64,000 nt of DNA from Scatosoma sp002474405 (GTDB taxonomy: Bacteria; Bacillota; Clostridia; Christensenellales; Borkfalkiaceae): assembly GCA_937892545.1 (NCBI GenBank), contig CALAFO010000047.1, forward strand, positions 8,669 to 72,668, read 5' to 3'. Positions 1-9,500 of this stretch are shown piece by piece. The number at the start of each line of letters is the position of its first letter. Position 1 is the first letter of the stretch. The notes beneath the pieces were generated by a model. The model was given only the letters and a program-made list of their open reading frames with translations. It was not told the DNA's origin and searched no databases. Position numbers and translations under genes: made by a program.

Positions 1-2
1 TG

Positions 3-878
3 TTTATCAGCGCCACCGACGAAGCTCGTTACACGCCCGACCCCACAAACTACGGCGAAAATCCCTACAGCACTTTTTTAGATTACGTTGATATCCACGT
101 AAAAGTAGATTTCTTCTTCACCTTTACTTATAACATTTATTATCGCGCGCAGGCAGGCAACACTACTACCGATACGCCGTTTAAACATACTTCGTTTCTG
201 TTAGATTCCGCCATGTTCTACGATGACGTTTCGAAAAAGATTTCAAATTCGGCGTTTGGATATTATTTTGTACCGCACATTTTAGACTATCAAAGAGAAC
301 TGATAGAAGGCACGCAGTCTCCACTTTCAGACGTACTCGATCATTTTAAAATTAAAGTGTTTTATTACAATATGCCGAATATCTGGGTGCAAATTTTGTC
401 GCAATCGACTCAGTTTTCTTACGAATTCAGCGACAACAACACCGGCGACTTATTCGACGCCATCAACAATGGCGCTTATTGCGCCATTGGCACCAGCTGG
501 GGCGGGGAAGAATATATGAACAGCTGGCTGGAACAGATGCAATCGATTCAGGCAGCTTACGAGTTATCATTCCCCGTATATCTTTATAACAGCGACGGCT
601 ACGAAATAACCGTTGAAGAGCCGCAGAATTTGTATCAGTTAGGAAAAATTTCTTATGAATACATTTACAACAAGTTTCTCGGCGAAGAAGACCTTTCTGA
701 GTACAATAACGTTGTCGGAAGATGCGAGGTTACTCATTCTCCCATGTTAGCCGGCGATGGGGGGTGGATGATAGACCCCGGTGCTGCAGGCGACGCGGTT
801 TCCATGCGCGGCTGGCAAAAAATTATGTCTCCCGAAGACGCAGAATACTTCCGCCATTACCCGTATAACGATCTTTAA
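3..878 (+). CDS. Hypothetical protein, 5' end outside the window
   Basis: The reading frame is open from the first bases of the window to the TAA at 876-878, so the start codon lies upstream; an internal ATG at 213 is only a fallback start. The visible 291 residues are rich in Tyr, Phe, Asn and Asp. There is no membrane segment in the visible part and no motif I recognise. A Gly-rich stretch near the end reads AGDGGWMIDPGAAGD. A strong terminator follows 30 bases after the stop, so this is the last gene of its transcript. It precedes a tandem set of surface lipoproteins, and an extracellular or substrate-binding role is possible but unproven. Confidence 0.6.
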   Translation, partial: FISATDEARYTPDPTNYGENPYSTFLDYVDIHVKVDFFFTFTYNIYYRAQAGNTTTDTPFKHTSFLLDSAMFYDDVSKKISNSAFGYYFVPHILDYQRELIEGTQSPLSDVLDHFKIKVFYYNMPNIWVQILSQSTQFSYEFSDNNTGDLFDAINNGAYCAIGTSWGGEEYMNSWLEQMQSIQAAYELSFPVYLYNSDGYEITVEEPQNLYQLGKISYEYIYNKFLGEEDLSEYNNVVGRCEVTHSPMLAGDGGWMIDPGAAGDAVSMRGWQKIMSPEDAEYFRHYPYNDL

Positions 879-908
879 CGTTTCGTTACGGGCTATCTGA
901 ACCAAACG

Positions 909-956
909 AAAGCGTGCGGAGCATTTTTCCAAAAAATTCCGCACGCTTTTTGTTTT
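909..956 (+). terminator. Rho-independent terminator, copy 1 of a repeated hairpin
   Basis: AAAGCGTGCGGA (909-920) pairs with TCCGCACGCTTT (938-949), followed by T-rich sequence. The same GTGCGG...CCGCAC core with an A/T-rich loop returns after each of the three LRR genes. Confidence 0.85.
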
Positions 957-984
957 TATAATTTTATTATTTTAAGGAGCGCCT

Positions 985-2499
985 ATGTTATCCCGCGTGA
1001 AAAAGTTTGCCGTATTTACGTTTTTTATCTGTTTACTTTCGGCGTTTGCCGCCTGCAACCGGCAAAAAGAAAATTTCCTTCCGCCCGAAAATATCCGCGT
1101 GGAAAACGATTATCTGCTTTGGGATGCTACGCCGCATACCGAATGGTACCTTGTGGATATCGACGGCACCGAATACGAAGCCGACGAGCCTTCGCTGGAT
1201 TTGTTTATGATTACCACCGCGCCGACAACGTACCGGATACAAATCAGAAGCGTAGGCGACGATACGTTCGATTATCAGAAATCGGCTTGGTCTGCTCCGT
1301 ACGAATACGAACTGAAAGCCCCCCCACTTCTTGTACAAGAATATAAAACCGGCGAATACGAAATCAAGGCGGATAAACCGGAATCTTTGCAGGGCAAAAT
1401 TGTTATTCCCTCTTCCGTAAACGGAAAACCCGTTACAAAAATCGCGAACTACACTTTTTATAAAGCAAAAAACATAACCAGCGTCGTCATTCCGGATTCC
1501 GTCCTTGAAATCGGATATGAGGCATTCAAAGAATGCCTCTCTTTACAACGTATACGGTTACCCAAAAATATTAAAATTTTAAACCACTCTGCGTTCGAAT
1601 ACTGTACATCTTTGCAGGAAATAGCAATTCCCGTCTGCAACGAAATCGGAGACTACGTTTTTGAGAACTGCACCTCTTTAAAAAAGCTGCATATTCCGCA
1701 ACAAGTGAAAAAAATCGGAACGTTCCTCACGGCTGCCTGCCATAATCTTACAGAACTTAGCGTAGACGAGAAAAATATGTTTTACAAAAGCGAAGGGAAC
1801 TGCATTATTGAACAAGCTACAAACAAAGTAATAGCAGGCTGCAATACAAGCGTTATCCCCGATGGGGTTAAAATTATCGGACGTTCCGCTTTTTCTTTTT
1901 TCTCTCTGCCAAACGGCATATCCATTCCCTCCTCTGTTGAAAAAATTGAATATGCAGCCTTTTACTATTGTAAAAACACCTCTTTCTTTATTCCGGAAAA
2001 TGTTACTACGCTGGAGTCTTCTTTTATCACACACGGCACACAAGTTACTTCTTTGGAAGTAGCCGAAAGTAACCCTGCTTATAAAAGCGAAGGGAATTGC
2101 ATTATCGAAAAAGCTACTGGAAAGCTTGTAGCCGCTTGCAACATAAGCGTAATTCCGCAAGGCGTTAAAATTATCGGTGCCGGTACCTGCGCGTGGCTGC
2201 AGGCGGAAGAAATCGTCATTCCTCACGGGGTGGAAATCATTGAAATGGAAGCTTTTTACAATTCTGCTTTTAAAAAAGTAGTTCTGCCGGATACGCTTAC
2301 GGAAATCGGTATAGCAGCTTTTATGTATTGCTCTAATCTGACCGAAATTTCTTTTCCCGCAAGTATAAAGCTTATTGATTTTATGGCGTTCTATAGTTGT
2401 CCGAAATTACCCACGTTATATATTCCGGAAAACACTGAAATAAGAGGTGCTTTTTCCGGCACAAAAATAGTCCGCGTTCCCTCTCAGGCTACTTCGTAA
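985..2499 (+). CDS. BspA-type leucine-rich repeat lipoprotein, tandem copy 1
   Basis: A 504-residue surface lipoprotein. Residues 1-24 form a lipoprotein signal peptide ending in the lipobox FAAC, so Cys24 is expected to be lipidated. Residues about 31-112 look like a fibronectin type III-like domain (LPPENIRVENDYLLWD, then SAWSAPYEYE). The remainder is LRR_5 (BspA/TpLRR) repeats of the type 'IP.SV..IG..AF..C.SL'. Within them a longer unit containing YKSEGNCIIEKAT...SVIPQGVKIIG occurs twice. The ribosome binding site AAGGAG lies 7 bases before ATG 985. Proteins of this family act in adhesion or surface ligand binding. Nearly identical to the third copy (4199-5713). Confidence 0.9.
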   Translation: MLSRVKKFAVFTFFICLLSAFAACNRQKENFLPPENIRVENDYLLWDATPHTEWYLVDIDGTEYEADEPSLDLFMITTAPTTYRIQIRSVGDDTFDYQKSAWSAPYEYELKAPPLLVQEYKTGEYEIKADKPESLQGKIVIPSSVNGKPVTKIANYTFYKAKNITSVVIPDSVLEIGYEAFKECLSLQRIRLPKNIKILNHSAFEYCTSLQEIAIPVCNEIGDYVFENCTSLKKLHIPQQVKKIGTFLTAACHNLTELSVDEKNMFYKSEGNCIIEQATNKVIAGCNTSVIPDGVKIIGRSAFSFFSLPNGISIPSSVEKIEYAAFYYCKNTSFFIPENVTTLESSFITHGTQVTSLEVAESNPAYKSEGNCIIEKATGKLVAACNISVIPQGVKIIGAGTCAWLQAEEIVIPHGVEIIEMEAFYNSAFKKVVLPDTLTEIGIAAFMYCSNLTEISFPASIKLIDFMAFYSCPKLPTLYIPENTEIRGAFSGTKIVRVPSQATS

Positions 2500-2516
2500 A
2501 CGCCTTTTCTCGCACT

Positions 2517-2556
2517 GTGTGCGGGGAATTTTCAAACAAATCCGCACGCTTTCACT
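2517..2556 (+). terminator. Terminator hairpin, copy 2
   Basis: GTGTGCGG (2517-2524) pairs with CCGCACGC (2542-2549), followed by a weaker T-rich tail. Same hairpin family as at 909. Confidence 0.65.
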
Positions 2557-2589
2557 CTATTCTTTATCGTTTTTCCGGAGGGTATTTTT

Positions 2590-4110
2590 ATGCAAAAACT
2601 TATAAAAACAGTTCTTATCCCTATTTTTTTCATACTTTCTGTTGCGGCTTTTGTTTCCTGCAAAAAAGCGGAAGCAATTCTTCCCCCGGAAAATATCCGC
2701 GTGGAAAACGATTATCTCTTCTGGGACGAAGCCCTTCACGCCGAATGGTACCTTGTGGATATCGACGGCACCGAATACGAAGCCGATACAAACAGCCTGA
2801 GTCTCTTTGAAATTACCACCGAGCCGAAATCATCCTATCAGATAAGAATTAAAAGCTGCGGAGACGAAACCGTCGATTATGAAAAATCAGAATGGTCGGC
2901 ACTCTGCGATTATCGGAGAGAAAAGCAACCTTTTCTGTTTCAGTCTATCAATAACAATACGGAATACCAGATTAAAGCGGTTGATCCTGAAAGTTTAAGC
3001 GGGTCAGTAATTCTTCCGGCATACTTTAACAATAAACCTATCACAAAAATTATGCCCTGCGCATTTAAAAACGCCGTTAACGTTACCGCCGTCAAGCTTC
3101 CGTACACCGTAGCGGAAATAGGCAACTCCGCTTTTTATAATTGCACCGGTTTACAACGCATAGTATTGCCTGACGGTCTCAAAGAAATTCCATTTGAAGC
3201 TTTTCGAAATTGCGCCGCTTTAACCGAAATCAATCTTCCCAGAGTTACAAAAATATCGACTTCCGCTTTTTATAATTGCTCGTCATTAACTTCGTTACAT
3301 ATTCCGCAAAGCGTTCGCGAAATCGGAAACTGCATTACGGCTTACTGCAAAAATCTTACTTCCCTTACCGTTGATGAAAACAATCTGTTTTACGAAAGCG
3401 AAGGAAATTGTATAATTAAAAAATCAACGCACACGATAATCGCGGGCTGCATCGCCAGCGTTATCCCGCAAAGCGCAAAAACAATAGGTCCTTTAGCGTT
3501 TTGCGGTTCTATGCCGGAGCCTTTCGTAATTCCCTCCAATATAGAAAAATTAGAACTATGCGCTTTATCTACGTATTCCGGAAAAACTTTGGTAATTCCG
3601 GAAAGCGTTACCTATTTAGATTATGAATTTATCGGCTATTGTCCGAATCTTACGCAGATTACGGTAGCCGAAAACAACCCCGTTTATAGAAGCGAAGGAA
3701 ACTGCATTATCGAAAAAGCCACTGGCACGGTGGTAAAAGGCTGCAACACAAGCGTAATTCCGCAAGGCGTTAAAGCAATCGGTCCCTGCGCTTTCAGATG
3801 GTTTCAGACGGAAGAAATCGTAATCCCTCACGGGGTAGAAATAATCTACGAGGAAGCTTTTCTCGAATCTACTGTAAAAAAAGTAGTTCTGCCGGATACG
3901 CTTACGGAAATTCGTGGGGCCGCCTTCAGAAAATGTGAAAATATCACGGAAATCGCATTCCCCGCAAGCATAAAAAAAATCGGCGCCTGCGCGTTTATTT
4001 ATTGCCAACATCTGCCCACGCTATATATTCCCGAAGATACGGAAATCGGATGGGAGGCATTTTGGTGGGGCACAAAAATAGTCCGCGTTCCCTCTCAGGC
4101 TACTTCGTAA
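2590..4110 (+). CDS. BspA-type leucine-rich repeat lipoprotein, tandem copy 2
   Basis: A 506-residue paralogue of the flanking copies with the same plan: signal peptide with lipobox FVSC, a fibronectin III-like domain sharing the segment PPENIRVENDYLFWDEA, then LRR_5 repeats. It is clearly more diverged than copies 1 and 3 are from each other, and its signal peptide is unrelated in sequence. The last residues VPSQATS, and the bases just after the stop, match copy 1, so the C-terminal end is conserved across all three. The GGAGGG ribosome binding site lies about 9 bases before ATG 2590. Probable surface adhesin or ligand-binding protein. Confidence 0.88.
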   Translation: MQKLIKTVLIPIFFILSVAAFVSCKKAEAILPPENIRVENDYLFWDEALHAEWYLVDIDGTEYEADTNSLSLFEITTEPKSSYQIRIKSCGDETVDYEKSEWSALCDYRREKQPFLFQSINNNTEYQIKAVDPESLSGSVILPAYFNNKPITKIMPCAFKNAVNVTAVKLPYTVAEIGNSAFYNCTGLQRIVLPDGLKEIPFEAFRNCAALTEINLPRVTKISTSAFYNCSSLTSLHIPQSVREIGNCITAYCKNLTSLTVDENNLFYESEGNCIIKKSTHTIIAGCIASVIPQSAKTIGPLAFCGSMPEPFVIPSNIEKLELCALSTYSGKTLVIPESVTYLDYEFIGYCPNLTQITVAENNPVYRSEGNCIIEKATGTVVKGCNTSVIPQGVKAIGPCAFRWFQTEEIVIPHGVEIIYEEAFLESTVKKVVLPDTLTEIRGAAFRKCENITEIAFPASIKKIGACAFIYCQHLPTLYIPEDTEIGWEAFWWGTKIVRVPSQATS

Positions 4111-4127
4111 ACACCTTTTCTTACATT

Positions 4128-4168
4128 GCGTGCGGAGCATTTTCCAAAAAAAACCGCACGCTTTCTGT
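4128..4168 (+). terminator. Terminator hairpin, copy 3
   Basis: GCGTGCGG (4128-4135) pairs with CCGCACGC (4154-4161), followed by CTTTCTG. Same family as at 909. Confidence 0.75.
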
Positions 4169-4198
4169 ATTATAATTTTATTATTTTAAGGAGCGCCT

Positions 4199-5713
4199 AT
4201 GTTATCCCGCGTGAAAAAGTTTGCCGTATTTACGTTTTTTATCTGTTTACTTTCGGCGTTTGCCGCCTGCAACCGGCAAAAAGAAAATTTCCTTCCGCCC
4301 GAAAATATCCGCGTGGAAAACGATTATCTGCTTTGGGATGCTACGCCGCATACCGAATGGTACCTTGTGGATATCGACGGAACCGAATACGAAGCTGACG
4401 AGCCTTCGCTGGACTTGTTTACGATTACCACCGCGCCGACAACTTACCGGATACAAATCAGAAGCGTGGGCGACGATACGTTCAATTATCAGAAATCGGC
4501 TTGGTCTGCTCCGTTCGAATATAAATTAGAAGCCTCCCCTCTTCTTGTACAAGAATATAAAACCGGCGAATACGAAATCAAGGCAGATAATCCGGAAGCC
4601 TTGCAGGGAAAAATCGTTATTCCCTCTTCCGTAAATGGAAAACCCGTTACACAAATTGCGAAACACGCTTTTGATAACGCAAAAAACATAACCCGCGTCG
4701 TCATTCCGGATTCCGTCCTTGAAATCGGATATGATGCATTCCAAGACTGCAGCTCCTTACAACGCATCCGTTTGCCTCGAAATATTAGAACTTTGCAAAG
4801 TCACACTTTCGACGGATGTACATCTTTGCAGGAAATAGAAATTCCCGTCTGCAACGAAATTGAAAACTTCGTTTTTGAAAACTGCACCTCTTTAAAAAAG
4901 CTGCATATTCCGCAACAAGTGAAAAAAATCGGAACGTTCCTCACGGCTGCCTGCCATAATCTTACAGAACTTAGCGTAGATGAGAAAAATCTGTTTTACA
5001 AAAGCGAAGGAAATTGCATTATTGAAAAAGCTACAAACAAAGTAATCGCCGGCTGCAATACAAGCGTTATCCCTGATGAGGTTAAAATTATCGGACGTTC
5101 CGCTTTTTCTTTTTTCTCTCTGCCCAACGGCATATCTATTCCCTCCTCTGTAGAGAAAATCGAATATGCAGCCTTTTACTATTGTAAAAACACGTCTTTC
5201 TTTATTCCGGAAAAGGTTACTACGCTGGAGTCTTCTTTTATCACACACGGCACACAAGTTACTTCTTTGGAAGTAGCCGAAAGTAACCCTGCTTATAAAA
5301 GCGAAGGGAATTGCATTATCGAAAAAGCTACTGGAAAGCTTGTAGCCGCTTGCAACATAAGCGTAATTCCGCAAGGCGTTAAAATTATCGGTGCCGGTAC
5401 CTGCGCGTGGCTGCAGGCGGAAGAAATCGTCATTCCTCACGGGGTGGAAATCATTGAAATGGAAGCTTTTTACAATTCTGCTTTTAAAAAAGTAGTTCTG
5501 CCGGATACGCTTACGGAAATCGGTATAGCAGCTTTTATGTATTGCTCTAATCTGACCGAAATTTCTTTTCCCGCAAGTATAAAGCTCATTGATTCTATGG
5601 CGTTCTATCGTTGTCCGAAATTGCCCACATTATATATTCCGGAAGATACGGAAATAAGAGGCGCTTTTTCCGGCACAAAAATAGTCCGCGTTCCCTCTCA
5701 GGCTGCTTCGTAA
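4199..5713 (+). CDS. BspA-type leucine-rich repeat lipoprotein, tandem copy 3
   Basis: A 504-residue near-duplicate of copy 1, including about 30 bases of identical upstream sequence with the ribosome binding site AAGGAG. Signal peptide, lipobox FAAC, fibronectin III-like domain and LRR repeats are all conserved. Differences from copy 1 cluster in the first LRR block (about residues 110-226: for example TKIANYTFYKA against TQIAKHAFDNA), whereas the 278 C-terminal residues differ at only about ten positions. That patchy pattern suggests recent duplication with gene conversion or local diversification. Ends with a copy of the shared terminator. Confidence 0.9.
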   Translation: MLSRVKKFAVFTFFICLLSAFAACNRQKENFLPPENIRVENDYLLWDATPHTEWYLVDIDGTEYEADEPSLDLFTITTAPTTYRIQIRSVGDDTFNYQKSAWSAPFEYKLEASPLLVQEYKTGEYEIKADNPEALQGKIVIPSSVNGKPVTQIAKHAFDNAKNITRVVIPDSVLEIGYDAFQDCSSLQRIRLPRNIRTLQSHTFDGCTSLQEIEIPVCNEIENFVFENCTSLKKLHIPQQVKKIGTFLTAACHNLTELSVDEKNLFYKSEGNCIIEKATNKVIAGCNTSVIPDEVKIIGRSAFSFFSLPNGISIPSSVEKIEYAAFYYCKNTSFFIPEKVTTLESSFITHGTQVTSLEVAESNPAYKSEGNCIIEKATGKLVAACNISVIPQGVKIIGAGTCAWLQAEEIVIPHGVEIIEMEAFYNSAFKKVVLPDTLTEIGIAAFMYCSNLTEISFPASIKLIDSMAFYRCPKLPTLYIPEDTEIRGAFSGTKIVRVPSQAAS

Positions 5714-5730
5714 ACGCCTTTTCTTACATT

Positions 5731-5768
5731 GCGTGCGGAACAGTTCTCAAACAAATCCGCACGCTTTC
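5731..5768 (+). terminator. Terminator hairpin, copy 4
   Basis: GCGTGCGG (5731-5738) pairs with CCGCACGC (5757-5764), followed by TTTCG. Same family as at 909. Confidence 0.7.
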
Positions 5769-5823
5769 GCTATATTCTTTAGAAACCGCCGAAGAATAGC
5801 ACAACAATAGCACAGCACAAAAA

Positions 5824-5876
5824 AACAGCCCTCGTCGCACGGAACTTTCCGCCGCGGGGGCTGTTGCTTTTTGTTT
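5824..5876 (-). terminator. Terminator of the secB-like gene, probably bidirectional
   Basis: AACAGCCCTCG (5824-5834) pairs with CGGGGGCTGTT (5855-5865). T-rich sequence follows on the plus side, and a run of A on the left gives a U tract on the minus strand. Confidence 0.75.
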
Positions 5877-5886
5877 TTTATCGCTT

Positions 5887-6333
5887 TCAGTTCAGCACGT
5901 CGGGCGATTCAAACGATTTCGACTGCTGCTCGCCTCTGTCCTCCGGGAACATCGTTCCGGCGGGAATCACGGGCAGAATCAGCGGATTGATAAACGCGTT
6001 TGCCGTAAGCGACGAAACCACGGCGCGAAGATACGGGTATACGATTTCCGTAGTGGAAATCGCCAGTACCTGACGATCTTCGTCGGTATTCACGTCCTCC
6101 GCTTCGAAAATTCCCACAAGGCGCGCTTTCAGATTAAACGGCTTGGGTTCCGCTTCGGTGGATTCCACCTTTACTTCCAGCGCAACGAAGTACAGTTTGT
6201 CGTTTTCCTGTACCTTTCTGATCGTGCGCGAAAACTGCGGTTTGATTTCGAATTTCGTGTTCCTGTCCATTTTAATGCGGTTCACGGTGTAGTTGAGTTC
6301 CTCTGCGGTAATCCCTCTTAAAGCATACTTCAT
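5887..6333 (-). CDS. SecB-like export chaperone
   Basis: A 148-residue cytosolic protein. The C-terminal half matches the SecB fold signature: a beta segment followed by EIVYPYLRAVVSSLTANAF and INPLILPVIP, the place where SecB proteins carry the conserved YPY/FPY and LxPVN motifs. SecB binds unfolded polypeptides, in Proteobacteria delivering them to SecA. It is uncommon in Gram-positives, where SecB-like proteins can also serve toxin-antitoxin-chaperone systems; no toxin gene is seen next to it here. Monocistronic, with its own consensus promoter (6404-6432), a ribosome binding site AAGGAAGG and its own terminator. Family placement is likely; the partner is unknown. Confidence 0.72.
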   Translation of the reverse strand: MKYALRGITAEELNYTVNRIKMDRNTKFEIKPQFSRTIRKVQENDKLYFVALEVKVESTEAEPKPFNLKARLVGIFEAEDVNTDEDRQVLAISTTEIVYPYLRAVVSSLTANAFINPLILPVIPAGTMFPEDRGEQQSKSFESPDVLN

Positions 6334-6403
6334 ATTAAAAAGCCTTCCTTACTGTTTTTCGGTTGCGCCGCCTTAAATCCGGCAACGTTTCCGTTCTGTA
6401 AAT

Positions 6404-6432
6404 ATTATAGCAGTTTTTGCAGACGCTGTCAA
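6404..6432 (-). promoter_or_regulatory. Consensus sigma-A promoter of the secB-like gene
   Basis: Read on the minus strand: TTGACA (6427-6432), a 17-base spacer and TATAAT (6404-6409), a perfect consensus match. Confidence 0.85.
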
Positions 6433-6493
6433 GCATTGCGGCGCGCGCCGCGGCGAAAAACCCGCCGCAACGGTGAAATTTTTGTTAATTCTC

Positions 6494-6522
6494 TTGCTTT
6501 TTGCGCCTCTTTATGTTATAAT
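6494..6522 (+). promoter_or_regulatory. Sigma-A promoter of the ABC transporter
   Basis: TTGCTT (6494-6499), a 17-base spacer and TATAAT (6517-6522), with TG one base upstream of the -10. Confidence 0.8.
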
Positions 6523-6564
6523 CGGTTCAGAAACCCGCGGCAAAACCGAAAAAGGAGAAACCGG

Positions 6565-9500
6565 ATGTTAGAAGTAGTACATTTAACAAAAATTTACAAA
6601 GCCAAAGGCGGCGTGGAAACCAAGGCTCTGAACGACGTTTCCGTACGTTTTCCCGAAAAAGGCATGGTATTTCTGCTGGGCAAAAGCGGCAGCGGCAAAT
6701 CCACGCTTTTAAACGTATGCGGCGGACTCGATTCACCCACGTCGGGCGAAATTATCGTAAAAGGGCGTTCCAGCAAAAACTTTTCGCAGAGCGATTTCGA
6801 TTCTTACCGCAATACTTTTATCGGGTTTGTGTTTCAGGAATACAACATTCTCAACGAATTCACGGTAGAAGATAATATCGCGCTCGCCCTCGAACTGCAG
6901 GGCAAACCGAAAGATAAAAAAGCCATCAAACAGCTTCTTGACGACGTGGATTTAAGCTCGTTCGCAAAACGCAAACCCAACACGCTTTCGGGCGGGCAGA
7001 AGCAGCGCATCGCCATCGCCCGCGCGCTGATCAAACACCCCGAAATCATCATGGCGGACGAACCGACGGGCGCGCTGGATTCCGCCACCGGCAAACAGGT
7101 ATTCGACACGCTGAAAAAGCTTTCGAAAACCAAGTTGGTTATCGTGGTATCGCACGATCGCGATTTTGCGGAAGAGTACGGCGACAGAATCATCGAACTG
7201 AAAGACGGCAGAATTTTATCGGACGTAACCAAAGAAGAAGCCGCGGCTAAGGCGCTGGGGGCAAACCTCGAAATCATCGGCGAAAACACCCTTTCGGTAA
7301 AGGACGGCGCGGCGCTCACGCAGCAGGATTATCAGTACATTTACGCGTTTTTGTCGCGCAACAAAAACGCGATAATCTCCGGCGGCGAAAAGGAAATTTC
7401 CGATTTTAAAAAAGTCAGCCACATCACCGAAAACGGCGGCAAAGAATTCTTCGCGCAGACGGACGAAAAGAAAATCCCGAAAAAGCAATACGACGGAAAA
7501 AAGACGAAATTCATCCGTTCGAAGCTGCCCATGCGGCACGCGTTCCGAATCGGCGTTTCGGGCTTGAAATCCAAGCCGTTCCGTCTGATTTTCACTATTT
7601 TGCTCTGCTCGGTGGCATTTATCATGTTCGGGCTGTTTTCCACGCTGATGCTGTACGATAAAGACGAAACGCTGTACCAGACTTTAAACGACGCGGGCGT
7701 AAACGTGCTGCACGTGGATAAAGTGTATAAGTACACGGAAACGTACACTTATACGAACGACGGCGAAACGAACTCCTATTCTTACGACCGCGCGGCGCAT
7801 ACCCGTATCACGGACGCCGAAGCGGAAAAAATCGCAAAAACGTTCGGAGAAGAAACGTTCGGAGTTACCACCCTGCTCGCGCCCGATTCCTATTCTTCCG
7901 ATTTTCAGGCAAAAGCGGTAACTCTGAACGACGTAAACCTTGTCGACGCGGGAAAATACTATTCGGCGGAGCTTTTATACGCCGGGTATCTGCCCGAAAA
8001 TCACGCGTTCAGAAACCGCGTGAAATTCGGAACTTATCCCGCGGCGGACGACGAAATTCTGATTTCCTCCTACACCGCCTCGGTGCTTGTCAAGGCGAAT
8101 TACGAAAACGTTGCTTCGGCAGGGCAGCTTTTAGGCAAAACTATTAGCTTTACGCTGTATTACAACGGATTTTCCCAAACGGCGACCTATAAAATTTCGG
8201 GCGTTTTCGACAGCGGCGACAAAGCGCTTTACGAACAATACAAAACGTACGGCGAAAAAACCTCGCAGGCGGTTTCGACGGAAGAAATCAAACAGCAGGC
8301 TAAAGATTTGCAGAATCTTTCCGCCGCCCTCACGGACGGTTATCACGAAATCGCGTTTTTCAACGAAAACACGGCAACCGCCTTCCGTACGGCAACAAAA
8401 CTGCAAAGTCTTGCGCTGCGCAACGAACTGAACGAAGCGCACTATCACCGCGCCGCATTCGCGAAAAAAGACGGAGAAGAAGATTCCGGCTACCACGAAG
8501 AATGGACGTATCTGAAATCCTCCCTGCTTCCCGACGTGGGCAGCACCGTCTGGCTGAACGGAAAAACCGCGGTATCGGACGGCGAAGCCGTCATCACGCC
8601 GGCGATGTTCGCGCGGCTTCTCCGCCTGCTGACCGACATTGATTTTTCGTCTTTCTGGCAGGACGTCGCCGCCGAATACACAGGCTCCTCTTTCATTCCC
8701 GCACAATGGACGATGCAGGACTGGCTTCTGAGTCAACAGCAGGGTGGCAACGATCCAGAGGAAGTAATCGCCGCGTATGAGAAATTTTTAACGCTTACGG
8801 GCACGGGCGGCAAATACGAAGCACAGGCAAAACAATTCAAGTTCGTCAACGAATCTTTCGAAATTCCGTCCGTACTTGCTGGCTACGACGCCACCGCAAA
8901 CGACTGGGCAAACCTTGCCGCAAACGGTCAGACTCAGATTTTCGACAGCGAAAAGAATTCTTACGTCGATATTATTTTCACCGAAGCGCAGGTAAAAGAA
9001 ATCGTTTCCGCGGTATACGAAAAGTACGCGGCGGCATTCGGCAGCGGCGATATCGCCTTCGATGTTCAGGTGCTGGTTTCGGGTAAAGACGGCTGGAAAC
9101 GGGCAGGCGAAGCGAAAACTTTCAAAGTCGCGGGATTCGTGTTCGATTCCGAAAAGAACTATAGCGACGGTCTTTTCTTCGCTACGGAAGCGGACTGCAA
9201 CGCGCTGTATAAAACTTTCGAATCTTACGCTCAGGCAAACAATCAATATTTTTCCTCCACAACATATACGTTCTATTACGAAGAACCCGCCGACGCGAAA
9301 TACGACGCGGTGTTCCTGCCCTACTCTTCGGCGCACAGATACGATTTATCGATGTTCTCTTACGATTTCGGCGAAGATTATACGCGCTTTGCCATCGGTA
9401 ACGCGCAGACGCAGGCGCTGGAACTGGTAAACTCGCTGGTGCAGGAATTATCGGAAATCTTCATGTGGATAGGCATCGTGCTGGCGGCGTTTTCCATGCT

